A stretch of DNA of 8,652 nucleotides from Candidatus Omnitrophota bacterium (GTDB lineage: Bacteria; Omnitrophota; Omnitrophia; Omnitrophales; Aquincolibacteriaceae), in assembly GCA_023819025.1 (NCBI GenBank), contig JAMWDC010000069.1, positions 1 through 8,652 of the forward strand, in the 5' to 3' direction. The notes under the pieces are model-generated. The model was not told where the DNA came from and ran no database searches. It saw only the letters and a program-made list of their open reading frames with translations. The position numbers and the translations under genes are program-made. This document shows positions 1 through 7,096 of the stretch, one piece after another; positions within the stretch are counted from its first letter, which is position 1, and each line of letters opens with the position of its first letter.

Positions 1-1475
1 TCTTTTAACTTTTTGTAAGTATCGATGGCTTTGGCCTCATCACCTGAAATCCACCAGGCCCAGGCGAGTGAGCGCAAGGCATTCGGATCCCTGGGTGCAA
101 GTTCAACCGCTTTTTTGGCAAAAAAGCTCCTCTCTTGATAATGATTGGCAAAATAGTCGGCAATTTTGATGTAAGCAGAAACCAGAAGATGGGTATCGAT
201 TCCAAGCTGGGTGGCGATTACTTCATAGGGGCGTTCGCGGTCGAATTCCCATTTTGCAACGGGGGAAATCCATCTTCTGCGGGCAATTTCTTCTGTTAGT
301 TTGCGTCCGATCAGCTGATGCCCTTTGATTGTAAAATGCGCGTTATCTTCCACGATGGACAGTCCTAAGATACCTCCCAGGGCCTCTGAGGCAACGATTT
401 TTTCGGTGTCGATATATTGAAGATTTTTTGTCTTCGCAAGATCCAGAAACACATTGTCGATTTCCTTGGTCGCACGTACCACCATAACATCGTTATCCTT
501 GGCCTCTTTATAGAATTTCCCGGCCTCAGCAAAGTTTCCTTGCGTGAAATAAATTTCTGCCATCCGGTAAGAAAGTATGGCATAGGTGTCGTCGATCGCA
601 TAGGCCTTTTGATACGAAACAAGGGCTTGATCAAGATTACCGGATTCCTCATACCGGCTGCCCTCTGCAAAAAATTTGTCCCATTCCGCAATCTGCTGCG
701 GCGTCAAATCCTTCATATGAGCTGAATCGAGGGGCGGAAAATCCTTCAGATTGGAAACCGGCCGCAGGAATAGGACATGCACTTTCTTTTGGGCGGCCAG
801 ATCGACAATCCCGCTTACATTTTTTCTGAAAAATTCAATCCCGGCCCAGTAGTCAGGCTCATTGCGGGGAGTCCGGATGGTAATATCCACACCGCCCGGA
901 TAGGTTTCGATCACTTCGTGTCCCATGATATCCTGTTTATGAAGGCGTGCGGCCCGCAGGCGAAGAATCTGGCGGTAAAGGAAGGATATCAAACGGCTTT
1001 TACTGAGCCATTCCCGGAGGATCGCGTTTGTCTTCCGGGCTTTGGCCAAGACCTCCTTCATATTTTCTGCGGGGAGAAACTCGTTATGCCCCATGTAAAA
1101 GACCGCGACATCGGGCTTATAAAATAACGTTTCCCGAAATGTCCGGTAAATGAAGGGACTGCTCTTGCCCATTCGGGCAAAATTGATCACGCGGATTTTT
1201 TTATCCGGAAGGAAATCTGTCAAATAAACTTCAAGCCAGCGGGCGGGGCTCGAGACCGGGGCGTAATGCGCACCGTACATGGTGGATTCGCCGTAAGCAA
1301 AGACACGGATTTCACCTTTGGGTTTATGGACGGAAAGACGATTTTTGTCAATGATGCCTTCCGCAAAATCCGAGGCGAGCGGTGCGACACCCAATCCGAA
1401 GCAGAGGATTTCGAGAACGAAAAATAAAATGACCACAGACATCAACCTCTGAAATACATATGTCAAAATACGCAT
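1..1475 (-). CDS. SGNH/GDSL-type hydrolase with TPR repeats (partial, C-terminus beyond window)
   Basis: The frame is open from ATG at 1475 to the left edge, giving 491 codons without a stop. Residues about 11-30 form one hydrophobic helix (VVILFFVLEILCF), a membrane anchor or uncleaved signal, so the rest probably lies outside the cytoplasm. The SGNH catalytic blocks are all visible: block I YGESTMYG with nucleophile Ser64, block II Gly103 (NFARMG), block III GHNE with Asn131, and block V DNAH with Asp377 and His380. Two TPR-like helix pairs (about 264-330) lie between blocks III and V, and another TPR stretch begins near 431 and continues past the edge. The family covers esterases, deacetylases and acyltransferases acting on glycans or lipids; the substrate here is unknown. 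It starts 21 bp after the HD-GYP gene, with a GGAG site 5 bp before the ATG, so it is probably the distal gene of that operon. An AlgX/AlgJ-like O-acetylation role is possible but unproven. Confidence 0.85.
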   Translation of the reverse strand, partial: MRILTYVFQRLMSVVILFFVLEILCFGLGVAPLASDFAEGIIDKNRLSVHKPKGEIRVFAYGESTMYGAHYAPVSSPARWLEVYLTDFLPDKKIRVINFARMGKSSPFIYRTFRETLFYKPDVAVFYMGHNEFLPAENMKEVLAKARKTNAILREWLSKSRLISFLYRQILRLRAARLHKQDIMGHEVIETYPGGVDITIRTPRNEPDYWAGIEFFRKNVSGIVDLAAQKKVHVLFLRPVSNLKDFPPLDSAHMKDLTPQQIAEWDKFFAEGSRYEESGNLDQALVSYQKAYAIDDTYAILSYRMAEIYFTQGNFAEAGKFYKEAKDNDVMVVRATKEIDNVFLDLAKTKNLQYIDTEKIVASEALGGILGLSIVEDNAHFTIKGHQLIGRKLTEEIARRRWISPVAKWEFDRERPYEVIATQLGIDTHLLVSAYIKIADYFANHYQERSFFAKKAVELAPRDPNALRSLAWAWWISGDEAKAIDTYKKLK

Positions 1476-1496
1476 GGGATCTCCGTCTATCGATAC

Positions 1497-2597
1497 CTAC
1501 GATGTTCGTATTTGTTGGATCAAGGACCTGAAGTTGCTTGTATTCACGATCTCTTTAAGTTCGTCCCACCGTTTTCTGGGAATCGAGAAGAAAAGGCTCA
1601 CCGCCTCGGGATCCAAACGCTTCCCGGATTCTTCCTGGAGGAGTTTCACGGACTCTTCAAACGGAATGGCCATTTTATAAGGCCTGTTTGAGGTCAGGGC
1701 ATCGAAGGTGTCCATGACTGCAAAAAACCGCGCCCCGATGAAAATTTGATCTCCCTGTAATTTTCTCGGATATCCTTCTCCGTTATAACGTTCCTGGTGA
1801 GAAAGAACCAGTTCACGGCCGATGCCGATAAAATCGATATCCTTAATCATATTCCAGCCGATCGCGGGATGTTTTTTCATCTCCATCCATTCCATTTCCG
1901 TAAGCACCGTGGGTTTTTTGAGGATCTGATCCGGGATACCGATCTTCCCGATATCGTGGAGAAGCGAACCCATGGCGATTTCCTCAAGTTCCCGGCCCTT
2001 GATTCCCGATGCCTTCGTCAATTCCGTCGTATAGAAAGCAACACGCAGGGAATGTTTTCCGGTCTCGCGTTCCCTGGTGTCGAGGGCTGTGATCAACGCC
2101 TCTACGGTTTGAAAATAAGACTCGTTCAGTTGCCGGGTTTTTTCATGAATAATCCGCGTGCGCTCTTGAACCCTTTGTTCCAACGTTTGATTCCATAACT
2201 GCATCTCATCCATCAAAAACTTAAGCCGCAGATGGGCATGAACCCTGGCAATGAGTTCGGAGCCGTCAATGGGTTTGCTTAAAAAATCATCGGCCCCCGC
2301 TTCCAGTCCGTGAACCTTATCCACGGTTTCCCGGAGGGCCGAGACCAGGATCACGGGTACGGATTGAAGAAGCATTTTGTGTTTGATTTCCCGACAGACC
2401 TCGAAACCGTCTTTGCCAGGCATCATTACATCCAAGAGAATCAAATCCGGACGGGCCTCGCGGATTCTCTGAAGGGCCTCCTCGCCGCTCCGGGCCGTGA
2501 GGATATCATACTGCTGCGGGCGCAGATAGGACTCGAAAACTTTGAGATTCCACTCTTCGTCATCCACAATCAATATTTTAGGTATGACAACCGTCAT
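1497..2597 (-). CDS. Response regulator with HD-GYP c-di-GMP phosphodiesterase domain
   Basis: 366 aa. Residues 5-125 are a CheY-like receiver: acidic pair Asp12/Asp13, phosphoacceptor Asp56 in LILLDVMMP, Ser86, and Lys108 in the SKP motif. A helical, probably coiled-coil linker follows (about 128-165). The HD-GYP domain then runs to about 345: His181, catalytic HDIGK with His214/Asp215, HPAIG near 243, HQERYNGEGYP with GYP at 275-277, and DALTSNRPYK at 299-308. Known family role: hydrolysis of cyclic di-GMP to pGpG or GMP in the cytoplasm, gated by phosphorylation. The usual HHE triad reads HQE here; the first His and the Glu are kept, so activity is likely. ATG at 2597 is chosen because it overlaps the kinase stop as ATGA and has GGAG 5 bp upstream. 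A TTG 24 codons earlier would overlap the kinase by about 75 bp and adds unconserved sequence. The upstream kinase is the obvious phosphodonor. Confidence 0.95.
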   Translation of the reverse strand: MTVVIPKILIVDDEEWNLKVFESYLRPQQYDILTARSGEEALQRIREARPDLILLDVMMPGKDGFEVCREIKHKMLLQSVPVILVSALRETVDKVHGLEAGADDFLSKPIDGSELIARVHAHLRLKFLMDEMQLWNQTLEQRVQERTRIIHEKTRQLNESYFQTVEALITALDTRERETGKHSLRVAFYTTELTKASGIKGRELEEIAMGSLLHDIGKIGIPDQILKKPTVLTEMEWMEMKKHPAIGWNMIKDIDFIGIGRELVLSHQERYNGEGYPRKLQGDQIFIGARFFAVMDTFDALTSNRPYKMAIPFEESVKLLQEESGKRLDPEAVSLFFSIPRKRWDELKEIVNTSNFRSLIQQIRTS

Positions 2598-4381
2598 GGA
2601 GACTCCGCCCCCTTCACTTTCTGGATTGCTTCTAAGAGCGCCGTCTGAGCGACGGGTTTGACCAGACAAACCTCAATACCCAGTTCGCGCGCACGAACCA
2701 GATCGTTGTTTCTTGTATGCGACGGGATCATAAGAATGATTTGGGTGCTTTGTAATTGGTCTTCCTGCTTTCCTTGTTCGATCATTTTGAAGCCGTCCAT
2801 GTCCGGCATCACACTATCCACTAAAAGGATCTGAAAAGGTTGTCCGGACTCTTTGGCTGTCCTGAGCTCCTCGAGCCCTTTCCGACCGCTCGAGACCTCG
2901 GTCACGTCAAGTTCCCATGAAGTCAGAATTTTCTTCAATACCCGGCCATGTTCCAGGTTGTCATCCACGATTAAGATCTTGACCGGCCCGAGTCCCGCCC
3001 CCGTTAGATCATAGGCCGGCTCAAGCTCGAGCTGCACGGGAATCTGAAGCACAAAAGAAACTGTACTCCCTCTGCCGACTACGCTCTGGACCTGCATCGA
3101 CCCGCCCATCAATTCCACGAGTTTTTTGGAAATCGTCAGCCCGAGCCCCGTCCCTCCGTACCGGCGTGTCGTGGAGGAATCCCCTTGAGTAAAACTTTCA
3201 AAGATCATATCTTTTTTCATGGGATCAATCCCGATGCCGGTATCGGAGATTGAAAAGCGCACCCGATTCTGGCCTTCTTGACCGATCTCCCGAATATTTT
3301 GAACACGCAAAATAACCTCCCCTTGTTCCGTAAATTTGATCGCATTCCCTAAAAGATTCAGGAGGACCTGGCGCAAACGGTAGGGATCCCCGACCGCATT
3401 TAATTTCACGTCCGGATCGATATCCAGAATCAGTTCCAACCCCTTTTCATGGGCCCGGACCGCCATCATTTCCGTGCTTTTTTCGACAAGCTCGCGGAGG
3501 TTGAAATCCACCTTTTCCAACACAAGATAACCGGCCTCCACTTTGGAAAGATCCAGGATATCGTTGATCAAACCCAGAAGTGCCGCCCCTGCGCTCCGAA
3601 TAATCCGGACATAATCGCGCTGGGGTGCATCGATCGGCGCATTCCAAAGGGCATCGGACATGCCGAGGATGGCGGTCAAGGGCGTACGAATTTCGTGACT
3701 GATTGTCGCCAGGAATTCGCTCTTGGCCCGGTTGGCGGATTCCGCTGCCTGTTTGGCGGCCTTCAACTCCTCCTGCCTGATTTTAAGAAGCGCGTTATCC
3801 ATGATCGAATCCCAATAGACCCTGTAATGAATCCTTCCCTGAATGGTCAGAAAAATATACGCAATGACCCCGAAAAAACTCAATGCATACGCATAAGCAT
3901 TCCCGAGGAAAAGTCCCACAAGGGCAGTCGGGGTCATGATCAGAACCAAAAACATCCGCAAAAGTCCGAGATGCGTACAAAGCGTTGTGAAGGATCCCAC
4001 GCTGATACTTGCGGTCATGAGAATCGCCAAGAAGGATACCAGATGAATTCCATACCACGCGAAAATAGTTCCGCAAAACATCCCCCAAGTGATGGCGATG
4101 GCTATAATAATGAGGAAGCAGATGTTTTTCCATAACTGCTTGTTGTAGGCATAGATTTGCCTCCGAAAAACTGTCCAAACCAGGCGGGAAACCGATAAGA
4201 TCAAAATCAAGATCCCAAACAAAATCGAAAAAAAAGGATGATCCTTTTCAAAGGGAGAAACCATCAGGATGGCGATAAAACAAAGCGGATAAATGAACGA
4301 GCCTAAAAAGGCGCGCCGGCCGAGCTCGAGATCCGCTTCTTTTTGCAATTGGCTTTGAATGTCAGGGTCAATGGGCAGCAT
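2594..4381 (-). CDS. Membrane-bound hybrid sensor histidine kinase (HisKA, HATPase, receiver)
   Basis: 595 aa. The N-terminal third holds about six hydrophobic helices (roughly 26-42, 50-70, 87-109, 113-131, 138-158, 163-180) with short loops and no PAS or large periplasmic domain; I do not recognise this sensor type. A helix (195-218) leads into HisKA with phosphoacceptor His229 in ATISHEIRTPL. The ATP-binding domain shows the N box (Asn346 in LLGNAIKF), G1 DTGIGI (380-385), F box near 394 and G2 GGTGLGL (409-415). The C-terminal receiver (about 467-590) has Asp473/Asp474, phosphoacceptor Asp522 (VDSVMPDMDG) and Lys575 in VKP. The conserved Ser/Thr of the receiver appears replaced by Pro553, followed by Ser554. 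No Hpt domain is present. The stop overlaps the HD-GYP start (ATGA), implying translational coupling and a cognate pair. AGGAGG lies close to the ATG (2 bp; GAGG at 5 bp). It starts 23 bp downstream of the permease gene, so the two are probably co-transcribed. Confidence 0.95.
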   Translation of the reverse strand: MLPIDPDIQSQLQKEADLELGRRAFLGSFIYPLCFIAILMVSPFEKDHPFFSILFGILILILSVSRLVWTVFRRQIYAYNKQLWKNICFLIIIAIAITWGMFCGTIFAWYGIHLVSFLAILMTASISVGSFTTLCTHLGLLRMFLVLIMTPTALVGLFLGNAYAYALSFFGVIAYIFLTIQGRIHYRVYWDSIMDNALLKIRQEELKAAKQAAESANRAKSEFLATISHEIRTPLTAILGMSDALWNAPIDAPQRDYVRIIRSAGAALLGLINDILDLSKVEAGYLVLEKVDFNLRELVEKSTEMMAVRAHEKGLELILDIDPDVKLNAVGDPYRLRQVLLNLLGNAIKFTEQGEVILRVQNIREIGQEGQNRVRFSISDTGIGIDPMKKDMIFESFTQGDSSTTRRYGGTGLGLTISKKLVELMGGSMQVQSVVGRGSTVSFVLQIPVQLELEPAYDLTGAGLGPVKILIVDDNLEHGRVLKKILTSWELDVTEVSSGRKGLEELRTAKESGQPFQILLVDSVMPDMDGFKMIEQGKQEDQLQSTQIILMIPSHTRNNDLVRARELGIEVCLVKPVAQTALLEAIQKVKGAESP

Positions 4382-4404
4382 GTCCTCCTCGCGGTGTTGA
4401 AATC

Positions 4405-5742
4405 CTAAAGTGCCTTTAGATAGATAAATCTCAAAATAAATAGTCCTGACAACAAATAAACAAACCAGGGAACTTCCCGGCCCTTGCCCGTCAACAATTT
4501 GAGTGCGCAGTAGCTGATGAACCCCAGCGCAATGGCCGTGGCGATGCTAAAGGTCAAGGGCATCATGATGATGACCATAAATGCCGGGATGGATTCTTCG
4601 TAATTTTTCCATTCGATCTTGGAAACCGTCTCCATGATCATGCAACCCACCAGGATGAGGGCCGGGGCTGTGACGGGATGCAGGAGAAAATCCGTTTCGG
4701 TCCGGAAACCTCCGCCAATCATTTTGATCAACGGATAAAAGAAGATAGCAGCCACAAACAGCAATCCGGTGATCACATTGGCAAAACCCGAACGGCCGCC
4801 GGCGGTGATCCCGCTTGCGCTCTCGATATAACTGGTCACGGTCGGAGTTCCACAGACCGCCCCCACACAGGTGCTGACTGCATCGGCAAACATAGCCTTT
4901 CCGACGCGCGGTAGTCTGCCGTCTTTTATGAATCCGCCGACCTCTCCGATACCGGCCAACGTCCCCACGGTATCGAAAACGGACATAAATAAAAACACAA
5001 AGACAATCGAGACCAAACCTAATTTCATCGCCCCAAGAATATCCATCTTCATAAACGTCGGGGCCATGGACGGAGGCAGCGAAACCAAACCCTCATACCG
5101 GACCACGCCAAACGGGATGCCCATTACCGCAGTGATCAAAATGCCCCAGAGGATGGCGCCCCTGACTTTTTTGACCAGAAGTACACCGGTCAACATCAGG
5201 CCGAATAAGGCCAAAAGCGTGGCCGGGTTGAGGATATCCCCCAGGGTTACGAACGTCGCCGGATGAGATACAATGAGGCCGGAGTCGATCAATCCCACAA
5301 AAGTAATTAATAAGCCGATACCGCAGGCGATTCCGTGCCGCAGGGAAACAGGTATCGCATCGAAGAGGGCTTGCCGGGCCCGGGTAAGCGTCAGAAGAAT
5401 GAAAAGGATACCTTGGATGAACACACAACCCAAGGCAACTTGCCATGAAATACCCATCGTCAGGCAGACGGTGTAAGTAAAAAATGCGTTCTCACCCATT
5501 CCGGGCGCAAGGGCAATGGGATAATTAACCCACAAACCCATGAGGAGGGTGGCGATGGCTGAGGAAATACACGTTGCCATCATGGCGGAGCCTAGATCCA
5601 TGCCGGTCTGCGAGATCATGGCCGAATTCACAAAGATGATGTAGGCCATGGTCATAAAGGTGGTAAGACCGGCGACTGTTTCCGTCCGGATATTGGTCCC
5701 GAGATCTTTGAAGTGAAAGAAATTTTGTATGATTTGTGTCAT
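4405..5742 (-). CDS. NCS2/AzgA-family nucleobase (guanine/hypoxanthine/adenine) permease
   Basis: 445 aa, normal length for AzgA-like transporters, with 12 or more hydrophobic segments along its whole length. Family hallmarks are clear: an N-terminal TETVAGLTTFMTMAYIIFVN block (20-39), ALAPGMGENAFF (77-88), FDTVGTL (256-262, the substrate/proton-site helix), GTPTVTSYIESASGI (298-312) followed by GGRSG, and IPAFMVIIMMPLTFSIA near 385-401. Members of this branch import purine bases by proton symport across the inner membrane; which base is used cannot be read from sequence. Glu84 replaces the Leu common in the GMGLNA motif, a variant I believe occurs in other family members. The ATG is fixed by a stop codon two codons upstream in the same frame, yet no Shine-Dalgarno sequence precedes it. 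It is the first gene of the minus-strand operon leading to the kinase, HD-GYP and SGNH genes. No purine riboswitch-like sequence lies in the leader. Confidence 0.95.
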   Translation of the reverse strand: MTQIIQNFFHFKDLGTNIRTETVAGLTTFMTMAYIIFVNSAMISQTGMDLGSAMMATCISSAIATLLMGLWVNYPIALAPGMGENAFFTYTVCLTMGISWQVALGCVFIQGILFILLTLTRARQALFDAIPVSLRHGIACGIGLLITFVGLIDSGLIVSHPATFVTLGDILNPATLLALFGLMLTGVLLVKKVRGAILWGILITAVMGIPFGVVRYEGLVSLPPSMAPTFMKMDILGAMKLGLVSIVFVFLFMSVFDTVGTLAGIGEVGGFIKDGRLPRVGKAMFADAVSTCVGAVCGTPTVTSYIESASGITAGGRSGFANVITGLLFVAAIFFYPLIKMIGGGFRTETDFLLHPVTAPALILVGCMIMETVSKIEWKNYEESIPAFMVIIMMPLTFSIATAIALGFISYCALKLLTGKGREVPWFVYLLSGLFILRFIYLKAL

Positions 5743-5771
5743 TTTTTAGGATGATTCGGTCAAGTGTTCCT

Positions 5772-5810
5772 CAGGTTACCTTGTTCGGAGTTCGATTTCA
5801 AATGGAAAAT
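5772..5810 (-). promoter_or_regulatory. Conserved 39-bp promoter-like element, copy A, upstream of the permease operon
   Basis: On the plus strand this reads CAGGTTACCTTG, 15 variable bases, then CAAATGGAAAAT. The copy at 7091-7129 has the same two blocks at the same spacing. On the minus strand it gives a -35-like TTGAAA (5801-5796), a 17-bp spacer and a -10-like TAACCT (5778-5773), preceded by an A/T-rich patch. TAACCT matches the three most conserved positions of the sigma-70 -10 box. Predicted transcription would start near 5766, with a leader of about 24 nt before the permease ATG. AGGTTACCT is also an odd-centred palindrome, so an operator is an alternative reading. Promoter activity is inferred from sequence only. 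Confidence 0.45.
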
Positions 5811-5870
5811 CAGCGATGTTCCTGTTCCACTTAAAATTCGCCGTCCGACACGGAATCCATCGATCGCCGA

Positions 5871-6464
5871 TCAGGAAAACAGATCGAGAACCCTTTTCTC
5901 AACCTCGCCGAGCCAAGCCTTCCGCTCCTCCAAGGTGCTCACGATCACAACACTAAAAGTCCTCCGGAAAATTTTCTTCACCCCGCAAAAACTGAAGACA
6001 CAATTTTTCCACAAAATTTCGAGGGGATCCCTAAAGACTTCCTGCTCCCTTTCGGGCGGGGTGTTGGACGTGTTAAAAACCAAGGCGGTCTTCGCCTTCA
6101 ACAATCCGACCGGAACCCCTTCGCCCTTATCCCCCTCCACAAAGTCATACGCCACCCCTACCCGCAAGACACGGTCCATCCAACCCTTCAAAATGGCGGG
6201 CGGCTGACCCCACCAGTTGGGATGAATAACCACAATTCCATCTGCGTGTGCGATCTCCCTGCAGTGTTTTCTGACAAGGGGCGGCATACGCTTGCAATCC
6301 TTGGTAAGCTCCGGGGTGGAAAGCAAGGGTGGGAATTTTTCCTTATAGAGATCGTGGAAATACACTTGATGATGAGTCCGCCGCAAAGTCCCGACAACCG
6401 TTGCGGCAATCGCATGATTGAAACTTTTCGGATTCGGATGTGCTAAAATCACCGACATTTTCAT
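5871..6464 (-). CDS. Flavodoxin-fold NAD(P)H:quinone oxidoreductase (Flavodoxin_2/KefF-MdaB-like)
   Basis: 197 aa. The Flavodoxin_2 fold is shown by an N-terminal beta strand and flavin phosphate loop VILAHPNPKSFN (5-16), the HPNWWGQPPAILKGWMDRVL block (81-100; the family's W-G-x-PA-x-LK-G-W-DRV signature) and the flavin-contact loop NTSNTP (131-136). Length suits the NQO/KefF/MdaB group: cytosolic FMN or FAD enzymes making two-electron reductions of quinones and similar acceptors with NAD(P)H. The true substrate is unknown. ATG at 6464 is chosen over an upstream frame extension and over a second ATG two codons later, because AGGAGG lies 7 bp before it. That ATG overlaps the stop of the degraded GNAT gene as ATGA, so the pair was once coupled; the strong ribosome site should still allow independent initiation. 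The gene appears intact. A 128-bp gap follows before the permease. Confidence 0.9.
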   Translation of the reverse strand: MKMSVILAHPNPKSFNHAIAATVVGTLRRTHHQVYFHDLYKEKFPPLLSTPELTKDCKRMPPLVRKHCREIAHADGIVVIHPNWWGQPPAILKGWMDRVLRVGVAYDFVEGDKGEGVPVGLLKAKTALVFNTSNTPPEREQEVFRDPLEILWKNCVFSFCGVKKIFRRTFSVVIVSTLEERKAWLGEVEKRVLDLFS

Positions 6465-6971
6465 CGAAGAGCCTCCTGGATTGAACGGAACCATTTCCCC
6501 TCGGCCAAAACGACGGCGGTGTCGATCCGGCGCCTAGAAATGGTCCAATATTTTTGTAGCGGTTAATTTTTTTTGATCCTCTGTAAGAATGAATTTAAAA
6601 CCGTGCTTTTCATAAAACGGATGGCCACGCGGCGGCCTTCCATGCCCCGGCCAAAACCGGTTGATCCGTGAGCGTAGTCAGATCGGACAAAAGCCTTCCG
6701 CCGATCCCCTGATTGCGGTTTGCGGTCCGTACATAAGCATAACGGATAAGGGTGACATCTCCTCGATCTTGAATTCCCATCACGCCGACCAAGCGGCCAT
6801 GATTCTTGAAACCCCAGAATTCCACGCCCGCGTCGATCTCGCGGCGAAGAAAATCCTTCGACATAGAGGGGTCCTTCCAACAATTCAAAGGGAAGACCCC
6901 CGGCAAATCACCGTATCATTGATGATTTCATCGATATCTTCAAATTCATCCGGCGTGCACTCTGAAATCAT
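6461..6971 (-). pseudogene. GNAT N-acetyltransferase gene broken by several frameshifts
   Basis: Pieces of one GNAT protein follow each other in order but in different frames. From ATG 6971, MISECTPDEFEDIDEIIND is read before a shift near 6900-6915; that frame stops at 6887. The next frame carries GVFPLNCWKDPSM, then EFWGFKNHGRLVGVMG, TLIRYAYVRTANRNQGIGG (the acetyl-CoA loop) and ends after AGAWKAAAW near 6625. A second shift (net -2 or +1, within 6614-6627) restores FYEKHGFKFILTEDQKK. A third, at or just after an A8 run (6567-6574), restores LQKYWTISRRRIDTAVVLAE and a C-terminus whose TGA (6463-6461) overlaps the flavodoxin ATG. The order and motifs match a single-domain GNAT of about 165-170 aa as I recall that family. 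Lesions lie partly in homopolymers, so sequencing error cannot be excluded, but the long genes elsewhere are clean. No full-length product is expected. Confidence 0.8.
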
Positions 6972-7081
6972 GGCATTAGGAAAGTGATCTTTCGGAGCAG
7001 GATCTTGTCTTTTAAAAAATGGATGACAGCAGCCTTTCTGTCTCCGCGCAAGCCCGCCGACCAACCTGTTTGCCTTCTCAT
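6968..7081 (-). CDS. Possible 37-aa leader ORF coupled to the GNAT gene
   Basis: A 37-codon frame starts with ATG at 7081 and ends in TGA overlapping the GNAT ATG (ATGA at 6968-6971). The peptide is basic and partly hydrophobic (for example KAAVIHFLKDKILLRKITF). I do not recognise it. Two things favour translation: the stop-start overlap, and the absence of any Shine-Dalgarno before the GNAT ATG, which would make GNAT depend on coupling. Against it: no ribosome site precedes the small ORF, and short frames arise by chance. If the promoter-like element at 7091-7129 is used, its transcript would begin about 4 nt before this ATG, that is, nearly leaderless. It could also be the tail of a lost gene. 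Confidence 0.3.
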   Translation of the reverse strand: MRRQTGWSAGLRGDRKAAVIHFLKDKILLRKITFLMP

Positions 7082-7096
7082 TTTTTGAGACAGGTT
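7063..7096. repeat. Interrupted inverted repeat between the divergent units
   Basis: AACCTGT (7063-7069) pairs with ACAGGTT (7090-7096), and inside it CTCA (7077-7080) pairs with TGAG (7086-7089) around a T5 loop. Seven bases (7070-7076) bulge on one side. The right arm overlaps the first block of the 39-bp element and the start region of the 37-codon ORF. No T-run follows on either strand, so it is not an intrinsic terminator. It could be an operator or a folded leader, or chance. Confidence 0.35.

Noticed and set aside
777..1127. 116-codon plus-strand frame opposite the SGNH gene
   Set aside because: The opposite strand carries all SGNH catalytic blocks in one frame; this frame has no supporting features.
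2594..2669. Longer HD-GYP protein starting at TTG 2669
   Set aside because: It adds 24 low-complexity residues that only mirror kinase codons and would overlap the kinase by about 75 bp; ATG 2597 has GGAG and a classic ATGA junction.
3449..4135. 228-codon open frame on the plus strand inside the kinase gene
   Set aside because: It is antisense to an unambiguous kinase, has no recognisable domain and no ribosome site; it is a codon-bias shadow.
4405..4419. Palindrome CTAAAGTGCCTTTAG at the permease stop as a terminator
   Set aside because: The 6-bp arms are A/T-rich, the loop is only 3 bases, and no T-run follows; the kinase starts 23 bp later.
5743..5870. Purine riboswitch in the permease leader
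   Set aside because: I looked for the paired loops and conserved core of the guanine/adenine aptamer and found none; the proposed leader is only about 24 nt.
5826..5870. Intrinsic terminator after the flavodoxin gene
   Set aside because: Only a 4-bp stem (CCGT/ACGG) with a bulged extension precedes a T4 stretch; too weak to call.
6563..6883. 106-codon minus-strand frame as a separate protein
   Set aside because: It is an alternate frame across the broken GNAT gene, starts without a ribosome site, and shows only a few GNAT residues after the second frameshift.
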